DNA of 64,000 nt from Prorocentrum cordatum (GCA_963575745.1 CAUYUJ010006324.1:215001-279000); one strand, 5' to 3'. Counted from the stretch's first letter, positions 31,791 to 43,414 are shown. Notes: a model not told the origin generated them from the sequence alone. Numbers and translations: made by a program.

Positions 31791-32905
31791 AACCAGCGTA
31801 ACCCCAAGAGTCACCAACGATGCTGCAGCATGCCCGCCGTTCCGAACCCCCTCCTCCTGAGCCCCTGCAGAAATGCCTCTCCGCTGCGGGACGTGCCCCC
31901 CCCTGGAAGGACGAGCGCCCCATGGTCCTGCAGTTCAAGCGAGGGCCCCATGCTGAAAACGGCGACGACATAGGACCACAACGTGTCAGGGAGGGTTCAA
32001 CGAGAACACCGCTTGGAGAAGGCGCTGCCCTCCGCCCGTGCAGGCTGGTGCAAACTTTGCGCGTCCGGCTATGCATCCTGCGGGGATCTCGAGCGGGATC
32101 CCCGAACTGAAAAGGGAGCCGCCCTCCGTCTGTGCCGCTGCTGCGCTGGGGGGGGCGAGGGAGGAGGAGGAGGAGGAGGAGGAGGAGGAGGAGCAGGATG
32201 AGGAGCAGGATGAGCACGAGGAGGACGGGGAGGACGAGGAGGACGAGGAGGACGAGGAGGAGGAGGAGCAGGAGGAGGAGGAGGAGCAGGAGAGCGGTCA
32301 CAAAAACATTATATATCTCGAAAGGGCCGCCCTCTATCCGTGTGACTGCTGGAACCTTTGAAAAGCGAATGTGCGCGGCGCTCGGGCGAGAGCTACAATT
32401 TCCCCCCCCCCCCCCCCGCCCCCCTCCATCATCGTATCGACGATTGACAACTTTCACGCGAACGTACGCGGCACGACATTGAGGACCACATGCTGATCCC
32501 CCTTCGGTCCGCGTGGCTCTATGAAACGTGTCGAACGAATCTTCGCGGCGTTTAGGCGAACACCGCATATTGACCCCCTACTTCCATCCGTGTCTCTGTG
32601 TATGTTCTGAAGGCTCCTAGAAGTCCTAGAACGAATGTGCGCGGCGTTCACGCGAGAACTACGTTGTGACAGCGACCCCTTCCATCGGTGAAACTGTTGG
32701 GATCGATTCAACGAAAACAAAACAACACAGTTCGACCGCACACCTCCGCCCGTAGCCGTTGTTGGAGACTTTCGCGACGAAAATGCGCGGCGCTACAGCA
32801 AAACACTTTTTTGGGACCCCCTTTTGGGAATGTCAAGCTTCGCAATCGTAAGCGGGAAGGAGGTCTGAAGCGAACCGCTCGCCCGCTTTGCCGGCTCGTC
32901 TGGTG
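31791..32905 (+). repeat. Composite dispersed repeat, copy 2
   Basis: Begins with 'CCCCAAGAGTCACCAACGAT' (31802), as in copies 1 and 3. After diverged sequence and a GAG insertion, it continues with several ~70-90-bp units: 'GAATGTGCGCGGCG', 'GAACACCGC', 'CCCCTTCCATCGGTGAAACT'. It ends like copy 3 with 'AAGCTTCGCAATCGTAA' and 'GAAGCGAACCGCTCGCC'. This copy holds more tandem units than the others. Confidence 0.75.
32155..32295. repeat. (GAG/GAC)n microsatellite inside composite copy 2
   Basis: GAGGAGGAG with GACGAGGAC and GAGCAG variants; encodes Glu/Asp strings. Confidence 0.9.
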
Positions 32906-33200
32906 GTCATGAGGAGAAGGGTTATTCTCTTGCACAGGGTGTCTAAAACTCCGACCACTTTATTTCGGCGTCGTCGTCGCTCCCCCCCAGCTGCCTTGTG
33001 CCCTTCATGTGTCGCTATATGTGTCGCTGTGTGCCTTGTGCCCTTCATGTGCCGCTATATGTGTCGCTGTGTGTCGCTATGCGTCTCCATGTGTGCGTCG
33101 CTATGTGTCGCAGTGTGTCGCTATGCGTCGATTTGTGTGTGTGTGTCGATATGTGTCTCTATATGTCGATATGTGTCGACATGTGCCGCTATGCGTCGCT
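32906..33200. repeat. GTGTCGCTATGTGTCG short tandem repeats
   Basis: Degenerate units of TATGTGTCGCTGTGTGTC and ATGTGTCGATATG lead into the large satellite. They include a 44-bp near-exact duplication around 32999 and 33039 ('CCTTGTGCCCTTCATGTG'). Confidence 0.8.
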
Positions 33201-34830
33201 CCCCAGCACCCCAGCGCACCGCCCCCTCCGCCCCGACGACTTTATTTCGGCGTCGTCGTCGCCCCCCCCCCCTGTCCCTCTCCTCAGCAGCCCAGCGCGC
33301 TGCCCCCTCCGCCCCGACCATTTTATTTCGGCGTTGTGTCGACATGTGTCGCTGTGTGTCGCTCCCCAGCACCCCAGCGCACCGCCCCCTCCGCCCCGAC
33401 GACTTTATTTCGGCATCGTCGTCGCCCGCCTCCCCCCCCTCCCCCTCTCCTCAGCAGCCCAGCGCGCTGCCCCCTCCGCCCCGACCACTTTATTTCGGCG
33501 TTGTGTCGACATGTGTCGCTATGTGTCGCTCCCCAGCACCCCAGCGCACCGCCCCCTCCGCCCCGACGACTTTATTTCGGCGTCGTCGTCGCCCCCCCCC
33601 TCTCCCTCTCCTCAGCAGCCCAGCGCGCTGCCCCCTCCGCCCCGACCACTTTATTTCGGCGTCGTCGTCGCCCCCCCCGGTCCTTTTCCCCAGCAGCCCA
33701 GCGCACCGCCCTCTCCGCCCCGACCACTTTATTTCGGCGTCGTCGTCGCCCTATTTCGGCGTTGTGTCGACATGTGTCGCTTTCCCCAGCAGCCCAGCGC
33801 ACCGCCCTCTCCGCCCCGACCACTTTATTTCGGCGTCGTCGTCGCCCTATTTCGGCGTTGTGTCGACATGTGTCGCTACGTGTCGCTCCCCAGCACCCCA
33901 GCGCACCGCCCCCTCCGCCCCGACGACTTTATTTCGGCGTCGTCGTCGCCCCCCCCCCCTCTCCCTCTCCTCAGCAGCCCAGCGCGCTGCCCCCTCCGCC
34001 CCGACCACTTTATTTCGGCGTTGTGTCGACATGTGTCGCTATGTGTCGCTCCCCAGCACCCCAGCGCACCGCCCCCTCCGCCCCGACGACTTTATTTCGG
34101 CGTCGTCGTCGCCCCCCCCCCCCTCTCCCTCTCCTCAGCAGCCCAGCGCGCTGCCCCCTCCGCCCCGACCACTTTATTTCGGCGTCGTCGTCGCCCCCCC
34201 CCGGTCCTTTTCCCCAGCAGCCCAGCGCACCGCCCTCTCCGCCCCGACCACTTTATTTCGGCGTCGTCGTCGCCTATTTCGGCGTTGTGTCGACATGTGT
34301 CGCTTTCCCCAGCAGCCCAGCGCACCGCCCTCTCCGCCCCGACCACTTTATTTCGGCGTCGTCGTCGCCCTATTTCGGCGTTGTGTCGACATGTGTCGCT
34401 ATGCGTCGCTCCCCAGCACCCCAGCGCACCGCCCCCTCCGCCCCGACGACTTTATTTCGGCGTCGTCGTCGCCCCCCCCCCCCCTCTCCCTCTCCTCAGC
34501 AGCCCAGCGCGCTGCCCCCTCCGCCCCGACCATTTTATTTCGGCGTCGTCGTCGCCCCCCCCCGTCCTTTTCCCCAGCAGCCCAGCGCGCCGCCCTCTCC
34601 GCCCCGACCACTTTATTTCGGCGTCGTCGTCGCCCCCCCCCATCCCCCTCCCGAGCAGCCCAGCGCGCCGCCCCCTTCGCCCCGACCACTTTATTTCGGC
34701 GTCGTCGTCGCCCCCCCCCCCCCCCTTCTCCCCAGCAGCCCAGCCCAGCGCACCGCCCCCTCCGCCCCGACCACTTTATTCTCTTGCGCAGGGTGTCTAG
34801 AGCTCCGACCATTTTATTTCGCGTCGCTCC
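33200..34830. repeat. GC-rich satellite field, type I (TTTATTTCGGCGTCGTCGTC)
   Basis: About 20 units of roughly 75-90 bp: 'CCCAGCGCACCGCCCCCTCC', 'GCCCCGACCACTTTATTTCG', 'GCGTCGTCGTCGCC' and a C-run of variable length. Interspersed are 'GTTGTGTCGACATGTGTCGC' blocks that create higher-order groups of several units. Frames +2 and +3 stay open for more than 1000 codons each; this reflects the absence of stop triplets in the repeat. Confidence 0.9.
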
Positions 34831-35755
34831 CCCCCCCCCCGCGTCCTCAGCGCCAGAGTGGGGCCCCCGCGCCGTGGCTCTCTGCCCCAAGCCCCCCCGC
34901 GTCCCCAGCGCCCCAGCGGGGGCCCCGCCCACTGCCCCCTCCGCCACGAACGCTTTATCCCGCGTCGCCCCCCCCGCCCCCCCGCGTCCCCAGCGCCAGT
35001 GTGAGGCCCACGCGCCGTGGCTTTCTGCCCCGAGCCCACCGCGTCCCCAGCGCCCCAGCGGGGGCCCCGCCCACTGCCCCCTCCGCCACGAACGGTTTCT
35101 CCCGCGTCGCAGCTCCCCCCCCTCCCCCGCGTCCCCAGCGCCAGTGTGGGACCCCCGCGCCGTGGCTCTCTGCCCCAAGCCCCACCGCGTCCCCAGCGCC
35201 CCAGCGGGGCCCCCGCCCACTGCCCCCTCCGACACGAACGCTGTATTACACGTCGCACCCCCCCCCTCCGCGTCCCCAGCGCCAGAGTGGGACCCCCGCG
35301 CCGTGGTTCTCTGCCCCGAGCCCCCCCGCGTCCCCAGCGCCCCAGCGGGGGCCCCGCCCACTGCCCCTTCCGCCACTAACGCTTCATCCCGCGTCGCGCC
35401 GCACACCACCTCCCCCACCTCCCTCCCCGCGTCCCCAGCGCCCCAGTGGGGACTCCGCCCCGTGCCCCCTCCGCCCCGACAATTTTATTCCGCGTCGCGA
35501 CGCACGCCACCTCCCCCCCTTCCCTCCTTTTTCCCCAGCGCCCCAGTTGGACCCCCGCCCCGTGGCCCTCTGCCCCAAGCCCCGCCCAGTGCCCCCTCCG
35601 CCCCGACAGTTTATTCCGCGTCGCGGCACACACCACCACCCCTCCTCTCCGCGCCCCCAGCGCCCCAGTGGGACCTCCGCCCCGTGCTCCCTCCGCTCCG
35701 AGCACTTTATTCCGCGTCGCGACGCACGCCGCCTCCCCCACCCTCCCCACCTGGG
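34830..35755. repeat. GC-rich satellite field, type II
   Basis: Related but longer units: 'CCGCGTCCCCAGCGCC', 'GGGGGCCCCGCCCACTGCC', 'CCCTCCGCCACGAACG', 'TTTATCCCGCGTCGC'. About nine copies, grading from type I and shifting to 'TTTATTCCGCGTCGCGACGC' near the end. Confidence 0.85.
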
Positions 35756-35799
35756 ACTTGGGCCCCGTTGCTGGGCCCAGAGGGCGATGCCTTGCCCCC

Positions 35800-35935
35800 T
35801 CTTCCTCCCTCCTCCTCCTCCTCCTCCTCCTCCTCCTCCTCCTCCTCCTCCTCCTCCTCCTCCTCCTCCTCCTCCTCCTCCTCCTCCTCCTCCTCCTCCT
35901 CCTCCTCCTCCTCCTCCTCCTCCTCCTCCTCCCCC
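35800..35935. repeat. Pure (CTC)n microsatellite
   Basis: About 43 uninterrupted CTC/CCT triplets. Confidence 0.98.
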
Positions 35936-36084
35936 TTCCTTTTTGTGCAAGGGCTATGGCACACGTGCCACTTGTTCAGGACGAGCTGGATGGAGGACGG
36001 TTGGAAAAATGACGCAGCACACGAGGAGGCGGAGGAGGATGGAAAGGGGGAGCAAGGGAGGGGGGATGTGGGGAGGTGGTGGGC

Positions 36085-36102
36085 AGATGATGATGATGAT
36101 GG

Positions 36103-36149
<47 letters not shown>

Positions 36150-36150
36150 C

Positions 36151-36232
<82 letters not shown>
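36085..36232. repeat. Nearly pure (GAT)n microsatellite
   Basis: About 48 GAT triplets with one or two interruptions. Confidence 0.98.
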
Positions 36233-36233
<1 letters not shown>

Positions 36234-37430
36234 TGAGGAGGTGCAACTCGAGGTGGAGGAGGAAATTGATTTTGGATACTGGGGGAGGTGGAAGAGGAAG
36301 GAATTTGAGGAATGCGTGGGGGGAGGAGGATGGCGGGATGTGGGTAGGGACAAATCCGACGAATACCGAAGGACACCTAACACGCGCAATTGATGCTGCA
36401 ATAAATACTCCTGCGGACGCCTGCTAGAAATATGACAGTTTCTTTTGAGAGAGGCGTGGCGGGTACCCTGTCTGGAATGTCCGCACTCAACGCCAGGAGT
36501 CTATAACGCGCAACGAATTTCACCACACGTCAACTCCACCCGCGTAGTTGGTAAAACTTACGGTAAAACCATTCAAGTGACGCGCGCGGCACAGCATCAT
36601 TCATGCGGCAAGGGGGCACAAAGCAACCGCCCTCCGTCCGTGTGCGAACTGGGGGTTCAGGACGTTAGGGGATGCTTGCGTACAGAGGCCACCTCCATTC
36701 AGAACCGTCATTTGAAAACATGGCCGCCCGCGGGGTGTGCCCGGCGCCGACTCCGCAACCGCACTTCGAGAGCGGTCAGCGCCTCAGCAGTGTACCTGCT
36801 GGAGTATCAAAAGACATCCACACCAAACGCTGCGAGGGGTTCCCAAACCACGCGCCCAGACCGCCCTACCGACACGCCAGGTGATGCGACGAACCATAGT
36901 TGCAAGAAGTATGGAGGCGAAGAATGAGGAACCCAGTTTCTTGTGTGTGGGTGTGTTTCAAACTTTCGGCGTTCTTCGTAGTCCGCCCCTCCAGCGAGGT
37001 GCCCGCGTCACCGCGGCTGGATGTGCCTCGGAATTCTGCTCGGCGCGCGCGGTCCAGATGTGATTCGAGCGCTCCGCCAATTCGAAGCATAATCATGGGC
37101 CTTGATGGTCATGACAAGCGAGGGTACAGCCATGATGATCATTGAGAATCGGATGGTTGAGAAAACCTGAACCAGCTGTCCAGCAACAACTAGCGCAACA
37201 CCGGGTTAGTCTCGAGCAGCTGACATTGTACATGTGCGTAGGTTTCTGACACTGGGCCCACCTCCTGGGAGCTGCCCCGGAAGCGCGGGGTCAAAACGAT
37301 GAGAAGAGGTGTTTTGATGATCCTGGGCGAGAACCAATTAGCAAAGGCGGCCCAATCTTTGGCGTGAACCCCTCCTCCGCACGGCCCCGCAACAACCCAC
37401 AACGGCGCGGGCGCGCCGGGCTTAGGACCC
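36233..37430. other. Unassigned region with a partial composite-repeat unit
   Basis: At about 36575-36650 a unit resembling the composite repeat appears ('GACGCGCGCGGCACAGCA', 'CAACCGCCCTCCGTCCGTG'). The remainder is mixed sequence with short frames and no recognised gene. Confidence 0.4.
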
Positions 37431-37434
37431 AGGC

Positions 37435-37865
37435 TCCTCCTCCTTCCTCCTCGTCCTCCTTCTCATCCTTCTCCTCCTCCTCCTCCCTCGTCTTCGTCGC
37501 CGCCGTCCTCCTCCTCCCCCTCCTCCTCCTCCCTCGTGATTCCTCCTCCCTCCTCCTCTCTCATCTCCTGCCTCCCTCCTCCCTTCCTCCCTCCTGGTGC
37601 CGCTTGCCCTCCGCCTCCCTCCTCGCCGCCGCTCCGTCAACCTCGGCCCTCGCTCCGGCTCTCCTGGAGCGCGCTCTGACCCAGACCTCTTGAGGCCAGG
37701 CCAGCCGCGGCGACGAGGGCCCCCCAGGGGGGTACAAAGAAGGCGTTCAGAACACCAGCGTCCTCCTCCTCCTCCTCCTTCTCCCTCCTCCTCCTCCTCC
37801 TCCTCATCCTCCTCCTCCTCCTCCTCTTCCTCCTCCTCCTCCTCCTCCTCCTCCTCCTCCTCCTG
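37435..37865. repeat. CTC-rich tract, interrupted
   Basis: Two CCT/CTC blocks (37435-37630 and 37760-37863). Between them, about 37660-37730, lies a diverged GCGACGAGGGCC dispersed repeat ('GAGCGCGCTCTGACC', 'CCGCGGCGACGAGGGCC'). Confidence 0.8.
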
Positions 37866-37869
37866 TCGG

Positions 37870-39330
37870 TCCCCCTCAGTGCTGAGGGTCGGGGGGCCGC
37901 AACTCGCCCCGCTCCTCTGGGAGGGGGGCGCTCATCCACTCTCCTCCTCCGTCCGCCCTCCTTACTCGCCAGACGTGAAGGAATGAGCAGCGTCGTGGAG
38001 TACTCTCACGCTGTGGTTATGCGGGTGGTGCATCCGCTCTTTGGTGAGACAGCCAAATTGCCAACGGTTCATTTTCCTTTTCCTCCCCTCAATCCTGCTT
38101 CCCCCTTTTCCTCCTTTCCTTCTCCTCCTCCTCCTCCTTCCCCATCCCCGCGCTCCCTTCTCAGCGCTGGTCCACGGTAAGGAATCAAGCTAGTACATGC
38201 TGCAGTTCTTTGCTGCTTTTGTGAGGCCATGCGGTGCACAGTGTTCGCAAGGCCACCGCCCATATCTGTCAAACACTCAAGACTACAGACCGAATAAGTC
38301 GATCTCTTTAGTCGTATGGTTTCACCGAGGGCTGCCAGCAACGTGGAGTACTCCACCCTGAAGTCACGAATATGAAGGGCAAACGAAACAACACAACATG
38401 CCGCAACGCGAAACATGATACGGTGTGCTCGAAAACGCCTGGTACGTCCGCAAACGTTCAACAACTCAGCAAACATTGTGTCGTTGGTCCTGTGAACATG
38501 ATACAATCCAACGTATCCATATTGATACCACTTATCGATCCCAGCACGGCCGAGTGTGATCACGAGGCCTTACATGCTTCAAGGGCGCGAACATCAATGA
38601 TCCGGTTGTATACGACGACTCAACCGTGTGGGCACTCTGGATGTGCTTATCCTCGTCGCGCCCCCGCCCTTGACAAACAAAGGGGCTCTGCTGCAAGCGG
38701 GGCTCCAGGGTAGTGGTGTTATCCTTCAGCTCCTGGCCGCCGATCGGCGGGGCACGCGCCCCCACGCTTTTGCATGGGGAGCAGAAGGAGGCAGGACCAT
38801 GGGGGGGAAGGCATGGGAGAGGATTGCGGGAGGGTTGGCGGAGGGGGAAGGGGAGACAACAAGGAAAGGGGTGGACGGGAATGTTGTGCGATGGCGTATA
38901 GGGGGGGGGAACAGCAAAAAAAATGGGACCGGAAGGGGGATCGGGAAGGAAGAAGGGGTCGAGATAGTGTACCGCCCTCCTTGCCGGCAAATTTGGGCTC
39001 TGAAGAAGGGGTCGAATTGAATCTGCAACCAAAATTGCGAGACATGTTAGGACCCTTCCCCAGCTCCGCTGCCCAGGAAAGGTAATTCATATACTACACC
39101 CATTTACCCTTCCCCACGCCACGTCGGCCGGGGGAGAGGTCAACCAAAAAACTCGAGTGGTCGAAATGCGAAACAGGTTTCCCGACAGCCGGCGGTGGCC
39201 CCCGCGGGGTGGGTTCAAGGAGTATCGCAGGCGGGTGAAAGGCGAAAGGCTTTCTCGAAGTCGGCGGCGGCCCCAAGGGTGGGCCACTTCGTAAATCAGC
39301 ACAGATTCCCCGGTGCTCTTCGCCAGAAGG
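37870..39330. other. Unassigned region with one plausible minus-strand reading frame
   Basis: A 164-codon minus frame (38563-38069) has a varied, protein-like first 110 residues (MITLGRAGIDKWYQYGYVGL, ALGETIRLKRSTYSVCSLEC) before a Gly/Glu-rich microsatellite tail. I recognise no family. The rest (38640-39330) is G-rich and open on both strands. Confidence 0.3.
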
Positions 39331-39339
39331 AGCAGATCG

Positions 39340-40540
39340 GAGCAATACAGGACACTCTACGCGCGCATGCTGGCGGGTGACCATGGTCAGCCGCGCGCGT
39401 CTGCGCGCGTGGTGCTCTCGTTGTGGTGTCCATGCATGACATACAAGAAAAACCATGCTACCCTCGAAATCCAATCGGTCACTGCTAACTGATCACTTTG
39501 CTTTCAGCCCAACACGGCGACTTTTCTATGTCAGGCAATACAGAACGCTCAGAGCACGCACGCTGGCGGGTGACCATGGCCACCCGCGCGCGTGGGGCTG
39601 TCTGTGCTTTCTATAACACAGGAAAACACACAAATCCGTGCTACCTTGGAAACGCAAGCGGTCACCATTAAATGTTCACCTGGAACCCAAGTGCAACATG
39701 GCGACTTTCTTTTTCCAAACAATACAGAACGCTCGCACGCCGGCGGGTGACCATGGGTACCCGTGCGCGTCCGCGCGCCAAGTGCTCTCTGTGGTGCGCA
39801 TTGGTCAGGACATACAAAAACCGATGATAACTTCGAAATTGAAACGGCCATCGCCAAATGGTCACTGTCTTTTCAGCCCAACATGGCGATTTTTCTAGTT
39901 CAGGAAATACAAGACGCTCTGCACGCGAACGCTGGAGGGAGACGCGATGCCTTCTGTGGTGTCCATTGTAAAAAGCATACAAGAATCCATGTTCACTTCG
40001 AACCATTAAGAGTTCACTTGGGTTTCCAGGCCAACATGGCGACTTTTATTCCAAAAAACAGAAAGCTCTACGCACGTACGCCGGCGGGTGACCATGGTCA
40101 CCCGCGCGCGTCCGCGCGCGTGGTGATCTCTGTGATGTCCATACTGCAAGACACACAAGACAACCATGTTATTTTCGAAATCCAATCGGCCACCGCTAAG
40201 TTATCACTTCCGTTTCCAAGTCAACATGACGACTCTTTAATTTCAGGCAATACAGGGCGTTCTACACGCGAAGCTATCCTCGTTCTGCCGGGCGAACCAC
40301 ATCGGACCGTGGCAAGAAGCTGCACAAAATTATTCAGCATGGGTGGAAATGACAGAAGATTTCCTGGACTTCTGCACGTCGACGTGAGCAGGCGCGATGC
40401 TTCCTTTGCGCACCAGGCCTGAATAGTGACTGGCATTTGATTTTTCCCCTCGCGCCCTATATGGGCCCGCCCTCGTGCGAGCGGGGTGACTTGACTTGAC
40501 TCTACACGCGCACGCAGGCGGAGACTTCCCCAACAACATC
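39340..40540. repeat. ~180-190-bp satellite with a palindrome, ~6 copies
   Basis: Units begin near 39358, 39552, 39731, 39916, 40070, 40260 and 40500 with 'CACGCTGGCGGGTGACCATG' and 'CCCGCGCGCGTCCGCGCGCG'. They continue with 'TGGTGTCCATGCATGACATA', 'CGAAATCCAATCGGTCACTG' and 'CCAACATGGCGACTTTT'. At 40085-40104 the unit contains the perfect palindrome CGGGTGACCATGGTCACCCG. The array is AT-richer than its surroundings. Confidence 0.85.
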
Positions 40541-40624
40541 CTCATACCGCCTCCTCAGCATCATCCTCCGCCCGCGAGGTTCCTAAGGTGCGTCGCGGCT
40601 TGTCGCGTGCTTATTTCGGGCTCA

Positions 40625-40930
40625 AGGAAGCCGTAACACGGGCCACGAGGGCCCAATAAGCTCCGGAAAAGGTCCATGGGGGGCTCCGAGTTGCGAAAGA
40701 TCGCTCCAACACTTTCAAATTGGTCTCCAGACGGCTCAAGAAGCCCCCAAACCGCCACAGAAGGGTTCCGCAAGTTCTCCCAAGAGAGCCCCTATAATCA
40801 AAATCCGCCCCATTCCCTAAGGAAAACAATGGAAACAATTGTGTTTAGCATGCGCGCTCGGCTTTTTGGGCACTCGCAGCGTCCAAGACGGCCCAAGGGG
40901 CACTCAAAATCGCCTCAATAGGGCCCGAAA
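40625..40930 (+). repeat. CCAAGA dispersed repeat, copy 7
   Basis: Short arms around a core at about 40795-40885 ('AATCCGCCCCATTCCC', 'GAAAACAATGG', 'GCATGCGCGCTCGGC') that matches the core subtype of copy 1 (7.0 kb). Confidence 0.75.
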
Positions 40931-40969
40931 AAGGGAATTCGAACTGAGATTTCACATCCCGCGCCTGCG

Positions 40970-41230
40970 ATTTTGGCGGCGACGAGGCGACGAGCAACGA
41001 CGACGACGACGGCGGTGGCGACGACGGCAAAGACGGATGCCCCATGGATGCAGAGGGTGCAACGAAAGGCCCAACGACGATGACGACAAACGACGACGAA
41101 CGCCCATGAACGACCACGGTGACGACGACAAATTGTGGACGCCCCATGCGGGGGGGTGGGGGGACGCGCAAGGCTTGGCGACGACGAAGACCGAGGACGG
41201 CGGCGACGACGACGATCCACCGACGAAACT
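40970..41230. repeat. GACGAC-rich degenerate tract
   Basis: Scattered GAC/GCG triplets with unique sequence between them; several frames open. No gene recognised. Confidence 0.5.
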
Positions 41231-41585
41231 GCTGATGCCGCGTGGAGGAGGGGGGGGCGATTGGCCAGGGGGTGGCTGCGGGAATAAGATGTCCAGCGCA
41301 AATCGTATTCCGCATTTTTGTTGGCCCGCGGAGGGAGGGTGGGTGTCGAGAACAACGTCGCTGACCAATGCCAGAACGTTTTTCGCAATTTTCGGGCCCC
41401 GCGGGGGGAGGTGGGTGTTGACGCATATGACGGGATGCTTCCCCGCGAGGCGCGCCGGCCGCAAGTTGGATGGGTTCAAAGAAACACACCGGAGCTCGCC
41501 GGGGGAATGGGTGGGGGGGACGTAAAGCCTCTCGACCCCCTCAAGCCTCTCGACCCCCTCGTCGGGAGGGTAACAAAGAGGGCAG
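41231..41585. other. Unassigned spacer
   Basis: Contains a short CCTCTCGACCCCCTCAAG duplication near 41530-41565. Nothing else recognised. Confidence 0.35.
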
Positions 41586-41589
41586 GAGG

Positions 41590-41740
41590 AGGAGGATGAG
41601 GAAGAGAGAGGAGGAGGGGGAGGAGGGGGAGGAGAGGAGAGGGAGGAGAGGAGGAGGAGGAGGAGGAGGAGGAGGAGGGAGGAGGAGGAGGAGGAGGAGG
41701 AGGGGGAAGAGGAGGAGGAGGGGAGAGGAGAGCCCAGCCC
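41590..41740. repeat. (GAG)n microsatellite
   Basis: GAGGAGGAGGGGGAGG blocks; purine-only for most of the length. Confidence 0.95.
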
Positions 41741-41934
41741 ACGCCCACTTTATAACATTTGGCCCGATGAAAAGGGGCAGCGCGCGGGCCACGCGCGCGC
41801 GCGCACGCCCGCGTCTCCAGCAGCGGTGGGCATCTTGACGGTTCCCTGCAGCAGTCCTTGCTTGCATCACAGCACATACCATTGTTTGGGACTCTCTGTT
41901 TGAATTCGGGTCTCGAGACATCGGCCGAAAGTTT

Positions 41935-42250
41935 CGGCGGGTGCCAGCCCGTGGCGCCTCGTGGGCGCCCCGCTCGTGGGGGCCGTGCAAGATCTTCGCC
42001 CCGCGCCCGCCCGTGGGCGCCTCGTGGGCGCTCCTGGGCGTCCCGCGGGCGCCTCGTGGGCCGAAGCGCCGTTCGGTGCCCGCCCGTGGGCGCCCCGCGG
42101 GCCCCTCGCGCCAGGGAGGCACGCCGACGCTTCGCGTGGCGACCGCCCACGGACGCCTCCCGGGCGCTCGTGGGCGCCCCGCGCCGGGGGGGTACGCCGA
42201 GGTTTCGCCCGGCGCCCGCCCGTGGGCGCCTCGTGGGCTCCCCGGGAAGT
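41935..42250. repeat. GC-rich imperfect repeats (GCCCGTGGGCGCCTCGTGGG)
   Basis: Overlapping copies of CGCCCGTGGGCGCCTCGTGG and 'GGGGTACGCCGAGGTTTCGC'. GCCCGTGGGC is self-complementary, so local hairpins are likely. Confidence 0.75.
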
Positions 42251-42254
42251 TGCA

Positions 42255-42455
42255 CGACGCCGGCTGCACAGCACAGCGTGCAACACATAGCCGGCACCGC
42301 ATAGCTTGCGCTACGCGGATTGCACCACGTCGTCTGCGCCGCACAGATGGCACCAGGCGGCCTGTGCAGCAGAACTTGCACCACGTAGCTTGCGCCACAT
42401 AGCTTGCGCCACATTGCTTGCACCACTTGGCTTGCGCCACGTAGTTTTTGCCACG
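42255..42455. repeat. ~11/22-bp tandem repeat (GCTTGCGCCACATA)
   Basis: Units such as CTTGCGCCACATAG and CTTGCACCACGTAG, about 14 copies with drift. Confidence 0.85.
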
Positions 42456-42539
42456 GTGGGTGGACTTGGGGCGGGAGGGTGTGCGCAGCGCCGGTGATGC
42501 GTGCTGGATTTCCTCTGGTCCGCCCCCCCGCTCATCCTG

Positions 42540-42640
42540 AAAAGTGGTTCCCCAGTCGTGTCATGAAGCACATTCGGACCAAGACCTCGAGGCGGATCCA
42601 ACCGTGGCGGGCATGGCGCCTCGGGAGGCCCAAGCCATTC
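42540..42640 (+). repeat. GCGACGAGGGCC dispersed repeat, diverged copy
   Basis: 'CATTCGGACCAAGACCTCGA', 'GGCGGATCCAACCGTGGCG', 'GCGCCTCGGGAGGCCCA' match the order seen at 46160-46235. Confidence 0.6.
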
Positions 42641-42647
42641 AACAGCA

Positions 42648-42905
42648 TCAAAGTCCCCCCCCCTCCTCCTTCTCCCTCCCTCTTCGTTCCTCCCTGCTCT
42701 CTTCCCTCTCCTGCAGCAGGTCGAAGATGAGCTTGAACTTCTTCTCCTGCTGCTGCATGTAGGTCTGCAGCTTCTGGGAGCCGAGGGAATGGCGAGGGCC
42801 GCAGTTGGAGCAGGGGTGCTTTGCGAGAGAGGGCGCCCTCGCCAGGACAGGGAGGAGGAGGAGGAGGAGGAGGAGGAGGAGGAGGAGGAGCGACCGAACG
42901 AGCAC
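42648..42905 (-). CDS. Possible coding fragment with a coiled-coil stretch
   Basis: An 85-codon minus frame. After a Leu run from the GAG microsatellite it reads AKHPCSNCGPRHSLGSQKLQ then TYMQQQEKKFKLIFDLLQER, ending in charged residues. The Cys-x2-Cys and the amphipathic helix look protein-like, but the frame is short and bounded by microsatellites. Could be an exon or transposon fragment; no family assigned. Confidence 0.25.
   Translation of the reverse strand: MLVRSLLLLLLLLLLLLLPVLARAPSLAKHPCSNCGPRHSLGSQKLQTYMQQQEKKFKLIFDLLQEREESREERRGREKEEGGGL
42855..42892. repeat. (GAG)n microsatellite
   Basis: Pure GAG run of about 12 triplets. Confidence 0.9.
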
Positions 42906-43414
42906 GTGTCGGGGCCAATCCAGCGGCTACGCGAGACAGAGCTGAGCCCAGGACTGGTAAGATTGCCGCGAGTTTCGATCAAGGCATACCCGCGCGACAC
43001 ACAGACCATCAAAGTCGAATGCCTCCACGAGCCTTCAGCACACAACACACGTGAGAGGGAGAGAGAGAGGGGAGGATAGTTGGCGACAGGCATGCATAAT
43101 GCGCAGACAGCAAAAATGGAGGAAGAGGACGGGGAACAGGTATTCGAGGGCTTCAACGCTTCGAGCACGTTCTAACTCCTTTTGGTTGGCTGTGCGTGCG
43201 CTCGGTTCTCGTTCTGGAAAGAACACTGCTCGCATAACCACCTCCCGCCTCCTCCCTCCTCCTGCCTCCTCCTTCTCTTCCTCTGTGCCTCCCTCCTAGC
43301 GGCAAGCTGCGCAATCGTCGCCACTTGTGAGCTCCTGGGAAGTCCAGCGGAGGCGGTGGGCAGGCGAGACCTCGCAGCTCCCTGAAGGCTGCCAACTGCG
43401 CGAGGGGAAGGAAG

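Noticed and set aside
32740-32765. CCGTAGCCGTTGTTGG as a relic of the dinoflagellate spliced leader
   Set aside because: Only the first few bases agree with the conserved spliced-leader sequence; it lies in the middle of a composite repeat.
35800-36232. Poly-Ser/poly-Asp coding region of a secreted or calcium-binding protein
   Set aside because: Pure trinucleotide runs with no flanking protein-like sequence in frame.
32888-36427. 1179- and 1075-codon forward frames
   Set aside because: They lie wholly in satellite and microsatellite DNA, overlap in two frames, and consist of repeat translations (Pro/Ser/Arg, then Ser and Asp runs).
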